From: JAOUGY01 sp963785075
Lineage (GTDB): Bacteria > Actinomycetota > Acidimicrobiia > Spongiisociales > ZC4RG35
DNA length: 64,000 nt
Direction: 5' to 3'
Assembly: GCA_963785075.1 (NCBI GenBank)
Contig: CAWATW010000007.1
Coordinates: 248,001-312,000, forward strand
The position numbers and the translations under genes were made by a program. The notes under the pieces were generated by a model. It saw only the letters and a program-made list of their open reading frames with translations. It made no database searches and was not told where the DNA came from. This document shows, piece after piece, positions 33,829 to 42,216 of this stretch (positions are counted from its first letter, which is position 1; each line of letters starts with the position of its first letter).

Positions 33829-34136
33829 CGGCCTTCCTCGTGTTCCTTTTGGCGGGGATGGGTGTGTACCTGGCTCGCGCGTCGTTCATCGTGCTGGTGG
33901 GTGAACGGGTGCTTCCCGATTGGGCGGAGCGACTGCTCCGCAACGTCGGACCCGCAGTCCTGGCCGCACTCATCACCTCCCTCCTGCTGACGGACGGCGT
34001 CGTCGAGTTCGTCACGGATCCGGCCGAGGTGTCCGCCGTGATCCTGGCGGTGGCGGTTGCGTTCAAGACCCGGAACTTCACCTGGACCTTCCTGGCCGGG
34101 ATGCTCGTGTTCTGGGTGGTGCAGGCGGTCTTCTGA
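33825..34136 (+). CDS. azlD: AzlD family branched-chain amino acid exporter, small subunit
   Basis: 103-aa protein with about four hydrophobic segments (FLVFLLAGMGVYLARASFIVL, VGPAVLAALITSLLL, ...FLAGMLVFWVVQAVF), the usual AzlD size. GTGA overlap with azlC shows translational coupling. Converges with the endonuclease/phosphatase-family gene 4 nt away. Confidence 0.9.
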   Translation: MTAFLVFLLAGMGVYLARASFIVLVGERVLPDWAERLLRNVGPAVLAALITSLLLTDGVVEFVTDPAEVSAVILAVAVAFKTRNFTWTFLAGMLVFWVVQAVF

Positions 34137-34140
34137 GCGC

Positions 34141-35109
34141 TCAACCACACCTTCCGATACGCGCCTCTAGGCCGATGTGGTCGGATCCTTCCAGCGGCAC
34201 CGTGTCGGCCCCCGCCGCACAGAAGCCACGGACCAACACATGGTCGATCCTGAGCAGCAGCGGCCACCACTTCGTGGACGTGGTCGGCGCCCAGTTCACC
34301 CGGATGAGGTCGGTGAGTTCGCCCTGATCGAGCAGCGTGCGGTAGCCGACGCCGCGATCGGTGGCGTTGAGGTCACCGGCCAGGACGACGGGGCCGTCGA
34401 GCGAGCCGATCCAGTCGGCGAAACGCACCATGAGCGCCTGACGCCCGGCGGGGGTGTCATCGGACGGTGTCCGGACCAACCACGGCCGGGGGAGGTGGGC
34501 TGCAATCAGCGTGAACGGTTCCGCGGCATCGATCCTCAACGCCAGGATCTTGTCGGTGTCGATCGAGTCGGGGAGCTCGAGCTGCTCGAATTCGTACCGC
34601 GAGAAGACGGCGACCTGTGACCACACCACGACAGGGGTCAGGGCGCGGAATGGAAGCGCCGTCTCGATCTCCCGGGATCGTGCCACGACATCGGCGTTCG
34701 CCTCCAGTAGCACGAGTACGTCGGGATCGATGGCCAGCAGGCGGTCGATGCTGTCACCTGCACGGGGGTTGTCGCCCGTGAGGTTTGCCGTCACGAGAGT
34801 GACCTCGGTCGATGCGGAGGCGGTCGTCGTGGGGACCCTTGGGAGCAGGATGGCGGTCGTTGCCATCAGCGCCATCGAGGCGAGACTCCACTGCCGGATG
34901 CCACGCCGGCCGGACAGGGTTTCGAATCCCGCTCCGACGAGAGCAACCAGCCCGATGGCCGGCAGTGCGATCGCAACAACCTCCATCCAGGATCCCAGGT
35001 CGCGAATCACGAACCAGATCCATGGGAGCAGGATCCAAAGGCCGGCTCGCAGACGACTCGGCGCTGGCGTCTCGTCGGGCGACCCGGTCACGGTTGGGTC
35101 GCCCGCCAT
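34141..35109 (-). CDS. Membrane-anchored endonuclease/exonuclease/phosphatase family protein
   Basis: 322-aa protein: three N-terminal membrane helices (about residues 22-95), then an EEP (DNase I-like) domain outside the membrane with VTANLTGDN, LLEAN (metal Glu), AGDLNAT and GSDHIGL (catalytic Asp-His). The substrate may be a phospholipid, phosphate ester or nucleic acid. The ATG at 35109 shares one base with the stop of the multicopper oxidase gene (TGATG), making it the third gene of the copper operon. Confidence 0.88.
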   Translation of the reverse strand: MAGDPTVTGSPDETPAPSRLRAGLWILLPWIWFVIRDLGSWMEVVAIALPAIGLVALVGAGFETLSGRRGIRQWSLASMALMATTAILLPRVPTTTASASTEVTLVTANLTGDNPRAGDSIDRLLAIDPDVLVLLEANADVVARSREIETALPFRALTPVVVWSQVAVFSRYEFEQLELPDSIDTDKILALRIDAAEPFTLIAAHLPRPWLVRTPSDDTPAGRQALMVRFADWIGSLDGPVVLAGDLNATDRGVGYRTLLDQGELTDLIRVNWAPTTSTKWWPLLLRIDHVLVRGFCAAGADTVPLEGSDHIGLEARIGRCG

Positions 35110-36167
35110 CAGATGGCCGAGAACCAACCCATCGCCCCCCGATGGGCCATTCGATGTTGGTGGGGGTGGAACATGTACCGGCCGCGCTCCGCAAGGGTGA
35201 ACTCGATCATGGCCCGATCCATCTGGCCGAGTGTGATGACGTCGGTGTGGAACGCCGGTTCGTCACCGATCCCGGTTGGGAAGACGGCGAAGGTCTCCGC
35301 GTGGAGGTGGAACGATCCGATCGGGTCGTACTCGGTTGCGTTGACCACGTAGGCCCTCACGGGCTCCCCGGCGGGGACTTTGATCGGGTATTTCTCGTAG
35401 AACCCGGCGATGCCGTTCCATGCGTACAGCTCGTTGACGCCGTTGTCGTCGACATCCCATCCGTTGAGGACGAGAACCACTTCATGAGCGTCCGGTCGTC
35501 CGTTCTGTGGGTCGACGATGAAAGTCCCGAACAGCCCCTTCGAGATGTGCAGGTCGACCGGCATCGTATGGCAGTGGTAGGGGTGCACGCCGGCCGGGCC
35601 CGCCTCGATTTCGTATACGACCTCGCCGCCCGGTGGCACCGGTTCCCAGCCGTCATGGTTGGGAGAGTGGCGTCCGTGGAAATGGAGGTTGTGGTCGTGT
35701 CCGGTGTGATTCGTGAAGCGTACGCGAACGATCTCACCCTCCGTGGCCCTGATCGTGGGCCCGGGCGCTGTGCCGTTGTACGTCCAGGCCGCGACCGTGT
35801 GTTCCGCGCTCACTTCGATCTGACGTTCCACCACCGTCATCTCGAGCTCGATCGGTCCTCGGGCGGTTGGAGGAGGGAAGGACGCCTGGTCCAGGTCTTG
35901 CTCTCCGACCGACGATGGAGGCCCGTACGGGCCGGCGTAGGGCCCGGCGTCGGAGCCAACCAACAGTTCATGGGACACTCGACGGTCGTAGTTCTCGCTG
36001 CCCACGTCTGCGGGTGTCGCAGCGTGGGCTGCAGCGTGGGTGCCGACGGATCCGACCACCATTCCGGCGCCCAGCAGACCGGCGCCACCCGACCCGAGTC
36101 GCTTGATCGCCTGGCGTCGAGTGAGCCCTCGAGTCTGCTCACCGTCTGGCCGCTTTGAATCGCTCAG
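35109..36167 (-). CDS. Two-domain multicopper oxidase, Tat-exported
   Basis: 352-aa oxidase with a twin-arginine signal (LTRRQAIKR, then GAGLLGAGMVVG). Copper ligands: HNLHFHGRH, HPYHCHTMP (type 1 Cys-His), HLHAE, and FHPHQHRMAHRGAMGWF. Layout is that of two-domain copper oxidases (nitrite-reductase/laccase-like); the reaction is unknown. No ATG fits: the best start is CTG at 36167, 6 nt after GGAGG and overlapping the upstream stop; GTG 36212 is an alternative buried in the upstream gene. Confidence 0.88.
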   Translation of the reverse strand: MSDSKRPDGEQTRGLTRRQAIKRLGSGGAGLLGAGMVVGSVGTHAAAHAATPADVGSENYDRRVSHELLVGSDAGPYAGPYGPPSSVGEQDLDQASFPPPTARGPIELEMTVVERQIEVSAEHTVAAWTYNGTAPGPTIRATEGEIVRVRFTNHTGHDHNLHFHGRHSPNHDGWEPVPPGGEVVYEIEAGPAGVHPYHCHTMPVDLHISKGLFGTFIVDPQNGRPDAHEVVLVLNGWDVDDNGVNELYAWNGIAGFYEKYPIKVPAGEPVRAYVVNATEYDPIGSFHLHAETFAVFPTGIGDEPAFHTDVITLGQMDRAMIEFTLAERGRYMFHPHQHRMAHRGAMGWFSAI

Positions 36168-38101
36168 AGGACACCTCCGACGATGAGCGCCGCGGCGACC
36201 GCCCCGAGCCACACCATGGTCCCTCCGAGCGCCGCCGCCAGCCGTCGTCGTAGCCGCCGCTCCCGGTCACCGATCGCCGCGAACAGGACCACCCCGAGGG
36301 CTGGTACGACGATCACCACCAGCGACCAGGCGAGTCTGGCGAGCGTGGAGCGTTCTCCAGTCCAGATCCGAGCCAATGCCCAGATGCCGCCGAGCATCCA
36401 CGCGGCCAGCGGTATCCACCACAGGAGAGCGCCCATCAGCACCGGCCAGAAGCCGCCGTCGACCGCGATGCCAAAGATCACGGGGCGGCGGGCGTCGAAC
36501 TCCACGCCCGAGGGAAGTGTGGGAGTCGTGATGTCATCGGGCTCGAAGTCGAGAGTCGCGAAGACGTTGACGGCCGGAAGCACGGCGGCGTCGGCACCTC
36601 CCGGGAGCCCTTCGAAGTCGAGCGTGGGCTTGGGCGCATCACCGTGTTCGAGAATCGTGTTCTGTCCATGGTTCACCTGGGCGATCCGTCCCAGCGCATC
36701 CGACGAGGCTGCCAGCCCGTAGTAGAGCGGGATGTTGATGCCATCGCACGAATGCAGCTGATCTAGGAAGAACGGGACGGAGGTCGAAGCGTCGTTGCCC
36801 TCGAAGCACGATCCTTGTTCGACCGGACCTCCCAGGGCCAGGTCTGATCGACCGGATCCTGCGATCACGTTGTCTCGTACCTCGTTGCCTCCTGAGGGCC
36901 AGAAGCTGGCGTCGATCATCGACACCACCTGGACTCCGGAGGTGGCGTTGTTGATGATGAGGTTGTTGCGGACGACGGAGTCTCGAGCTCCGGCGAGGAT
37001 CACCCCGTTGCCGAAGCCCGACCACTCGGCGGTCCGGTTGGGTGCCCGCTCGGTCTCGCCATTGTCATGGATGTAGTTGCCCGCAACAACGACATTGTTG
37101 GACGGCGGCAGCAGTTCGGAATCCAGGGTGTTCGGGACGATCCCTGCCACGTTGTTCCGCCACTCGGAGTTCACGATGAAGATGTTGCCCGAGCTGTTGG
37201 TGCCCGAGTATCCGAGTCCGTTGAATTCGGCGAGCACGTCTGTGACCACTGCGTTGCACGGGTCGCATTGGCCGATGTAGAAACCGGCGTCCCAGGCGCC
37301 GGACGCATAGGAGTGTTCGAACAGGCCATCCACCGAATCGAAGGCGTAGACGCCGTAGACCCAATCGTCGATGGCTGTGAGATAGGACCCCCGATAGCCG
37401 GTGACCCCGTTCCAGAAGAACCCGTTGACCGTGTAGCTGCGGGCCGTCATGTTCTCGATGGCCACGCCATCGGCAGTCACGGCGATACCGTTCTCTCGCG
37501 TGAACTCGCCGTCCAGGATCACTTCGTTTCGGTCGGTACCCCGGATCACCAGACCAGGCGTCGTCACCGAGACGGCCTCCCTGTACACGCCAGGCCCCAC
37601 CAGCACCAGATCTCCGGGCGCCGCGGCGTCGACCGCCGATTGGATCGTCGGATAGTCCTCGGGTACCGCCCTGGTCTGCCCCGACCATTCGGAGGGTGCC
37701 GCCGTTGCCCCACCCACGACATCGGCCGCTGCGGCGGCGTCGCCGACCACGAGCGTGCCGACCATCCCCTCCCAGTCGCCATCATCGTTCTGCGTGGCGT
37801 GGAGCGAGCAGTAGAACTGGTACACGCCGGGCTCGTCGACGGTGATGTCTGCGAATTCACCGGACTCCTGGTTGCCGCCTTCCGGAGTCAGCGTCGAGAA
37901 CGAGCCGTCGGCGGCGAGGGCGTTGTGCGGATTGCGGCCGACGTTCGAGAACCGCACCACCTCCCCGACGTCCACCTCCACGACGTTCGGTGCGAACGTG
38001 TTGTCGAGCATCCGAACCTCGACCGCGTCCGAGGCGGACCCGCTGCAGGAGACCAGGGCGGCGGCGCTGAAGCCGGCCAGTATCAGCCATCGAGGACGCA
38101 T
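36164..38101 (-). CDS. Lipoprotein fusion: cupredoxin, parallel beta-helix and C-terminal membrane domain
   Basis: 645-aa protein. A lipoprotein signal (AALVSCSG) is followed by a plastocyanin-like domain (~25-120; FSNVGRNPHN, then YQFYCSLHA and a downstream Met as copper ligands), a NosD-like right-handed beta-helix (~143-480; IQSAVDAAAPGDLVLVGPGVY, ENMTARSYTVNGFFWNG, NNVVVAGNYIHDNG) and three or four C-terminal membrane helices with PLDc_N-like RIWTGERSTLARLAWSLVVIVVPALG. TACCCT (38114-38109) is 7 nt before the ATG. First gene of an operon with a multicopper oxidase: probably copper delivery or surface redox. Confidence 0.85.
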   Translation of the reverse strand: MRPRWLILAGFSAAALVSCSGSASDAVEVRMLDNTFAPNVVEVDVGEVVRFSNVGRNPHNALAADGSFSTLTPEGGNQESGEFADITVDEPGVYQFYCSLHATQNDDGDWEGMVGTLVVGDAAAAADVVGGATAAPSEWSGQTRAVPEDYPTIQSAVDAAAPGDLVLVGPGVYREAVSVTTPGLVIRGTDRNEVILDGEFTRENGIAVTADGVAIENMTARSYTVNGFFWNGVTGYRGSYLTAIDDWVYGVYAFDSVDGLFEHSYASGAWDAGFYIGQCDPCNAVVTDVLAEFNGLGYSGTNSSGNIFIVNSEWRNNVAGIVPNTLDSELLPPSNNVVVAGNYIHDNGETERAPNRTAEWSGFGNGVILAGARDSVVRNNLIINNATSGVQVVSMIDASFWPSGGNEVRDNVIAGSGRSDLALGGPVEQGSCFEGNDASTSVPFFLDQLHSCDGINIPLYYGLAASSDALGRIAQVNHGQNTILEHGDAPKPTLDFEGLPGGADAAVLPAVNVFATLDFEPDDITTPTLPSGVEFDARRPVIFGIAVDGGFWPVLMGALLWWIPLAAWMLGGIWALARIWTGERSTLARLAWSLVVIVVPALGVVLFAAIGDRERRLRRRLAAALGGTMVWLGAVAAALIVGGVL

Positions 38102-38192
38102 CGGCTGGAGGGTAGATGCTGAACCCGACGTGAGTCGGATATCGCCGTTGGCGCTCTAGGGTGCCGGGCAGACCCCGAGTTGAGGAGAAGCC

Positions 38193-38759
38193 ATGGCCGT
38201 GACCTCTTTGATGCTGCCATTGGGCACCGAGGCGCCCCACTTCGAGCTGCCCGACGTCAGGACGGGTGCCGACCTGTCGATCGATGACCTGTCGGCGGGC
38301 CCCCTGTTGGTGATGTTCATCTGCAACCACTGTCCGTACGTCCTGCACGTGCGTCAAGGGCTCGTTGCGCTCGGACGCGACTACGAGGATGCCGCCATCG
38401 ACCTGGTGGCGATCAGCTCCAACGACGCCGAGCAGTACCCGGACGATGCGCCTGCGGCTCTGGCGAAATCTGCGGACGAGTTGGATTTCCGGTTCCCCGT
38501 GCTCTACGACGAGACCCAGCAGGCCGCCAAGGATTATCGGGCGGCGTGCACGCCCGACTTCTTCCTGTTCGACGCCGACCGCAGGCTCGTGTACCGCGGT
38601 CAGTTCGATGGCTCCCGACCGAGCAACGACGTGCCCGTCACCGGGTCCGATCTCAGAGCCGCGATCGACGCCGTGCTCAGCGGTGAGGGGTTGCCGGACG
38701 AGCAGCGCCCGTCGATGGGCTGCGGCATCAAGTGGAAGCCGGGCAACGAACCGGCCTGA
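38193..38759 (+). CDS. Thioredoxin-fold peroxiredoxin-like protein
   Basis: 188-aa AhpC/TSA-Redoxin family protein: APHFELPDVRTG start of the fold and CNHCPY as the redox CxxC, then SNDAEQYPDDA and DETQQAAKDYRAACTPDFFLFD. GAGGAGA precedes the ATG. Cytoplasmic thiol reductase or peroxidase. Converges with the repair gene 9 nt away; next to a SoxR locus it fits oxidative-stress defence. Confidence 0.88.
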   Translation: MAVTSLMLPLGTEAPHFELPDVRTGADLSIDDLSAGPLLVMFICNHCPYVLHVRQGLVALGRDYEDAAIDLVAISSNDAEQYPDDAPAALAKSADELDFRFPVLYDETQQAAKDYRAACTPDFFLFDADRRLVYRGQFDGSRPSNDVPVTGSDLRAAIDAVLSGEGLPDEQRPSMGCGIKWKPGNEPA

Positions 38760-38768
38760 CATGGTTCG

Positions 38769-39521
38769 TCAGGGACGGCACACCTTGCACGCCCGGTACC
38801 CGGCTGCGGCCGCTTCGCCGGCCGAGCGAAACTCCACCAGGTGGGCGTCGGTGATGCGACGGGCGTTGCGGCATGTGGGGTGGCAGTAGATCCCGGTTGT
38901 GTCCGAGCCCCAGTACCGGATGTGCCGGGACGCGAGCGATTCCAGGTCGCCGGGGTCTGCGCCTTCCTCGGCCAGGAGCGACCGTTTGTTGCCGGGGCCT
39001 CCCAGCGAGTAATTGCCGATGTGTCCGTCGGTCCTGACGACCCGGTGACATGGGATTATCAACGGCACCGGATTCCGGGCCATGGTCGATCCCACTGCCC
39101 GGACGGCACCGGGATTTCCGACTTCCTTGGCGAGCCACCCATATGGACGCACCTCCCCCTTGGGGATCGTGGCGGTGACTTCCAGCACCGACTGTTGGAA
39201 GGCGCTGCGGGACCGCAAGTCGACGGGGAGGTCTCCGGGCGTGCCTCGTTCGATGGCGCGGTTGATGCGGGTGTCCCAGCCCTTGGGCGGACGCGCTGCG
39301 TAGAGGGGACGTCCGAACCTTTCGGCGAATCGGGAGACAGGGTCGTCGTCGGCCAGGTCGACCGACGACACGCCGATCGGGTTGAAGGTGACGATCACCG
39401 TTCCCACCGGAGAGTCGAACTCGGCGTACCCGTCGGCGAGTCCGGTGCCGAGCAGGGTTCCCGACTCGATGGAGGCGGGGGCCTGCATCCGCAGCGAGGC
39501 GAGGGTGTCTTCGATGTTCAT
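38769..39521 (-). CDS. O6-alkylguanine-DNA methyltransferase fused to a C-terminal Ada zinc domain
   Basis: 250-aa repair protein. Residues ~30-190 are an Ogt/MGMT domain with acceptor Cys158 in LIIPCHRVV. Residues ~200-250 are an Ada-type phosphotriester acceptor domain: YWGSDTTGIYCHPTC, then YRACKVC, giving C213, C217, C246 and C249 with spacing like Ada C38/C42/C69/C72. In E. coli Ada this domain is N-terminal and carries an AraC helix-turn-helix, which is missing here. GGAGG precedes the ATG; overlaps the sigma factor stop by 4 nt. Confidence 0.9.
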   Translation of the reverse strand: MNIEDTLASLRMQAPASIESGTLLGTGLADGYAEFDSPVGTVIVTFNPIGVSSVDLADDDPVSRFAERFGRPLYAARPPKGWDTRINRAIERGTPGDLPVDLRSRSAFQQSVLEVTATIPKGEVRPYGWLAKEVGNPGAVRAVGSTMARNPVPLIIPCHRVVRTDGHIGNYSLGGPGNKRSLLAEEGADPGDLESLASRHIRYWGSDTTGIYCHPTCRNARRITDAHLVEFRSAGEAAAAGYRACKVCRP

Positions 39522-40033
39522 GTCTCTGCCTCCATCATCGTTCTCAGCTTCTCCAGCCCGCGGTGGACGTCGGCCTTCACGGTCCCTTCCGGACGGTCCA
39601 GGGCTTCGGCCGTCTCGGCCACCGAGAGTCCGACGACGTGCCGTAGGACCACCGCCCGTCGCTGTACATCGGTCAGGGCTCCGAACCGACGCCCCCATGC
39701 TGCGTCGTCGTTGGGTTCGGGGTCGTCCCGGCCGTGCTGGTCGACCCCCAGCTCCACCGGTATCGGGCGCCTCGCCCGATCCCGAAGGGCGTTGCGGCCC
39801 AGGTTGAGCGCGATCGTCCACATCCAACCGGCGAGCCGCAGTTCGCGGATCCGCGCGGCGTCGTATCCCTGCAGCGCCCTGTAGGCGCGGATGAACGCCT
39901 CCTGCGTGAGGTCTTCGGCGTCAGCCCCGTGAATCCGGCGGAGGCCGGAGTACAGCGGATCCCGCATCTCCCGCACGAGGTCGGGAAATGCCGCGTCGAG
40001 GTCATCTGCCAGGCGGTCGCACAGTCCGTCCAT
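39518..40033 (-). CDS. ECF RNA polymerase sigma factor
   Basis: 171-aa sigma-70 family factor: region 2 (DLTQEAFIRAYRALQGY, RLAGWMWTIALNLGRNALRDRAR) and region 4 (ALTDVQRRAVVLRHVVGLSVAETAEALDRPEGTVKADVHRGLEKLR). No anti-sigma gene is adjacent. Tandem GTG/ATG starts (40036, 40033) lie directly after the soxR stop, so it is translated from the SoxR message. It may control repair genes including its downstream neighbour. Confidence 0.92.
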   Translation of the reverse strand: MDGLCDRLADDLDAAFPDLVREMRDPLYSGLRRIHGADAEDLTQEAFIRAYRALQGYDAARIRELRLAGWMWTIALNLGRNALRDRARRPIPVELGVDQHGRDDPEPNDDAAWGRRFGALTDVQRRAVVLRHVVGLSVAETAEALDRPEGTVKADVHRGLEKLRTMMEAET

Positions 40034-40036
40034 CAC

Positions 40037-40525
40037 CTAGAAGAACCCCGCAGACCGCGAGCGCGTTGCACCTGATCGCGGGTGGTCGGGCGAGTCGCCG
40101 AGCAGGTAGCGCGGGCCGCTACCGAGGTCGGCGGCGCGATCCGAGGGGTTGAAGATCCCGCAACTCCTGAGCGACAGGCAGCCGCAGCCGATGCAACTGG
40201 TCAGCTGGTCCCTGAGCGCGGCGAGTTCGGCGATGCGATGGTCGATCCGATCCTTCCATGACCGCGACAGGCGCTCCCAGTCCGCCTTGGTCGGGGCCCG
40301 GTCGTGTGGGAGGGTCTCGAGTGCGTCGGCGACTTCCTTGAGTGTGAGGCCTGCCTCCTGGGCGGCGCGTATGAGCGAGACCCTTCGCAACGTTGCACGG
40401 TGAAACCGCCTCTGATTGCCGTCGGTTCTCTCGGACGTGATCAGACCTTCCGACTCCCAGTATCGGAGAGCAGAGCTGGCGACCCCCGCCCGACGGGCGA
40501 GTTCGCCGATCGTGAGATGGTCCAT
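40037..40525 (-). CDS. soxR: Redox-sensing MerR-family activator SoxR
   Basis: 162-aa regulator: N-terminal MerR helix-turn-helix (LTIGELARRAGVASSALRYWESEGL, TDGNQRRF), dimerisation helix, and the [2Fe-2S] cluster motif CIGCGCLSLRSC (C111, C114, C116, C122), diagnostic of SoxR. Activated by redox-cycling compounds. It faces a split transketolase across an operator at 40546-40567. The start at 40525 is preferred over 40537. It heads an operon with the sigma factor and MGMT-Ada. Confidence 0.95.
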   Translation of the reverse strand: MDHLTIGELARRAGVASSALRYWESEGLITSERTDGNQRRFHRATLRRVSLIRAAQEAGLTLKEVADALETLPHDRAPTKADWERLSRSWKDRIDHRIAELAALRDQLTSCIGCGCLSLRSCGIFNPSDRAADLGSGPRYLLGDSPDHPRSGATRSRSAGFF

Positions 40526-40543
40526 GAAACCCACCATACCCCC

Positions 40544-40574
40544 TTGACTTCAAGTGAACTTGAAGTCGTACCTT
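40544..40574 (+). promoter_or_regulatory. SoxR-type promoter: 19-bp spacer with operator
   Basis: -35 TTGACT (40544-40549) and -10 TACCTT (40569-40574) are 19 bp apart, the long spacing typical of MerR-activated promoters. Inside lies a perfect inverted repeat, GACTTCAAGT - GA - ACTTGAAGTC (40546-40567), close to the E. coli SoxR site (CCTCAAGTTAACTTGAGG). It points toward the transketolase genes; the ATG is 6 nt after the -10. Confidence 0.85.
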
Positions 40575-40580
40575 CGGTGG

Positions 40581-41264
40581 ATGACCACACAACTCGAATA
40601 CGAATACGGCGACCTCGTTCGGCTCATGGACATGCAGTCGGGCGACGCCAAACACGAGCGGGCCGCAACGTCGACGCTCGACGTCATCTGGGTGCTGTAC
40701 GACCAAGTGCTTCGGATCGACCCCGAAGACCCGGCCTCTGCGGACCGCGACCGGTTCATGCTCTCCAAAGGCCACGGTCCACAGGCGTACTATTCAGTGC
40801 TGGCGGCGAAGGGGTTCTTTCCCGTCGAATGGCTGGAGTCATTCGGGGAGTTCGGGTCACCTCTTGGGAATCACCCGGACCGGGTCCTGATTCCCGGCGT
40901 CGAGATCTCGTCGGGTTCGCTGGGACACGGGTTCCCCATCGCTGTCGGCGCAACGTTGGCCCTACGGGCGCAAGGCCTCACCGAACCTCGTGTGTTCTGC
41001 CTGGTCGGCGATGGCGAGCTCGACGAAGGCAGCAATCACGAGGCGATCGCGATAGCGGGACGTCTCGGCCTCGGCGGTCTGACGGTCGTCGTGGTGGACA
41101 ACGATTCCTCCTCCCTCGGCTGGCCCGGGGGGCTGGGCAAGCGTTTCGAGATCGAAGGTTGGAAGGTCTCCGCCGTCGACGGGCGGGACCATCGCGCGAT
41201 CGCCTCGGCGCTCGGCAGCCGCCATGAGGCGCCGCACGCAGTGGTGGCGGAGGTGGCGGCATGA
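40581..41264 (+). CDS. Transketolase, N-terminal (TPP-binding) subunit
   Basis: 227-aa half-transketolase: LSKGHGPQAYYSVLA and the TPP motif GDGELDEGSNHEA...VVVVDN. Works with the next gene product to transfer two-carbon units in the pentose phosphate pathway. The ATG at 40581 follows a -10 box by 6 nt (leaderless) and the gene overlaps its partner by 4 nt (ATGA). Control by SoxR is inferred from the promoter. Confidence 0.93.
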   Translation: MTTQLEYEYGDLVRLMDMQSGDAKHERAATSTLDVIWVLYDQVLRIDPEDPASADRDRFMLSKGHGPQAYYSVLAAKGFFPVEWLESFGEFGSPLGNHPDRVLIPGVEISSGSLGHGFPIAVGATLALRAQGLTEPRVFCLVGDGELDEGSNHEAIAIAGRLGLGGLTVVVVDNDSSSLGWPGGLGKRFEIEGWKVSAVDGRDHRAIASALGSRHEAPHAVVAEVAA

Positions 41265-42172
41265 CCATGCGTGATGCATTCACAGCCACGATGTCCGAGC
41301 TTCTGACCACGCAACCACACACCGCGGTGGTCACCGCCGACATCGGCGCCGGGCGTTTCGACGCCCACGAAGCAGCCGAGCGAGTCTTCAACCTCGGCAT
41401 CCGCGAGCAGGCCATGATCGGGGTCGCGGCGGGATTGGCGTTGGAGGGGCTCCGGCCATTCGTTCACTCATACGCTCCCTTCCTCGTCGAACGGCCCTTC
41501 GAACAGATCAAGCTCGACCTGGTCCACCAGGGAGTCGGCGCCGCGTTGGTCGGCATAGGCGGGAGCTACGACGCATCCAGAGAAGGTCGCACACATCAGG
41601 CTCCGGAGGACGTGGCCCTCCTGTCGACTCTTCCCGCTGTGTCGATCCACGTCCCCGGTCATCCCGACGAGGTGGTCGAGCTGATGCGCCGCGCAGCCCG
41701 CACCGACAGCGTCGAGTATCTCCGACTGTCCGACGCTGCCAACGACGTGCCTTTCCCGGCGGACGGCCGCATTCGACCCGTGCGCGTGGGTGGTCGCGAC
41801 GCCCGAACGATTCTTGCGATCGGCCCGATGCTCGATCCGGTGCTGCAGGCGGTGGCCGACCTGGACGTGTCAGTGCTGTATGCGTCGACCGTGGCGCCGC
41901 TCGATGCCGATGGTCTCCGTCGGCGAGCCGGCCGCTCGGTGACCGTTGTCGAGCCCTATCTGCAAGGCTCGACGATCCCGGCCATCGTGGAGGCGTTGGA
42001 GGGATTGCCGGTTCGCCTCGGCGCCATCGGCGTGGAACGGTCCGAGCTCAGGCGCTACGGGACGGCGGCAGAGCACCAGTCTGCTCACCTCCTCGATTCG
42101 GCGGGCATCCGCAGGCGTCTCGATGCATCGCCCGGCAGGGGGAGGAGTCTCGTCGAGGCCGCGGTGATCTGA
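41261..42172 (+). CDS. Transketolase, C-terminal subunit
   Basis: 303-aa partner subunit: pyrimidine-binding domain (DIGAGRFDAHEAAERVFNLGIREQAMIGVAAGLALEG, catalytic Glu in GIREQ) and the C-terminal domain (TVVEPYLQGSTIPAIVEAL). Split transketolases of this type are common in archaea and many bacteria. Translationally coupled to the N-terminal subunit. Confidence 0.92.
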   Translation: MTMRDAFTATMSELLTTQPHTAVVTADIGAGRFDAHEAAERVFNLGIREQAMIGVAAGLALEGLRPFVHSYAPFLVERPFEQIKLDLVHQGVGAALVGIGGSYDASREGRTHQAPEDVALLSTLPAVSIHVPGHPDEVVELMRRAARTDSVEYLRLSDAANDVPFPADGRIRPVRVGGRDARTILAIGPMLDPVLQAVADLDVSVLYASTVAPLDADGLRRRAGRSVTVVEPYLQGSTIPAIVEALEGLPVRLGAIGVERSELRRYGTAAEHQSAHLLDSAGIRRRLDASPGRGRSLVEAAVI

Positions 42173-42216
42173 AGCGGCCCTTCGACGGAGTTGCGGGCCG
42201 AAACTATCGTGCCCTC

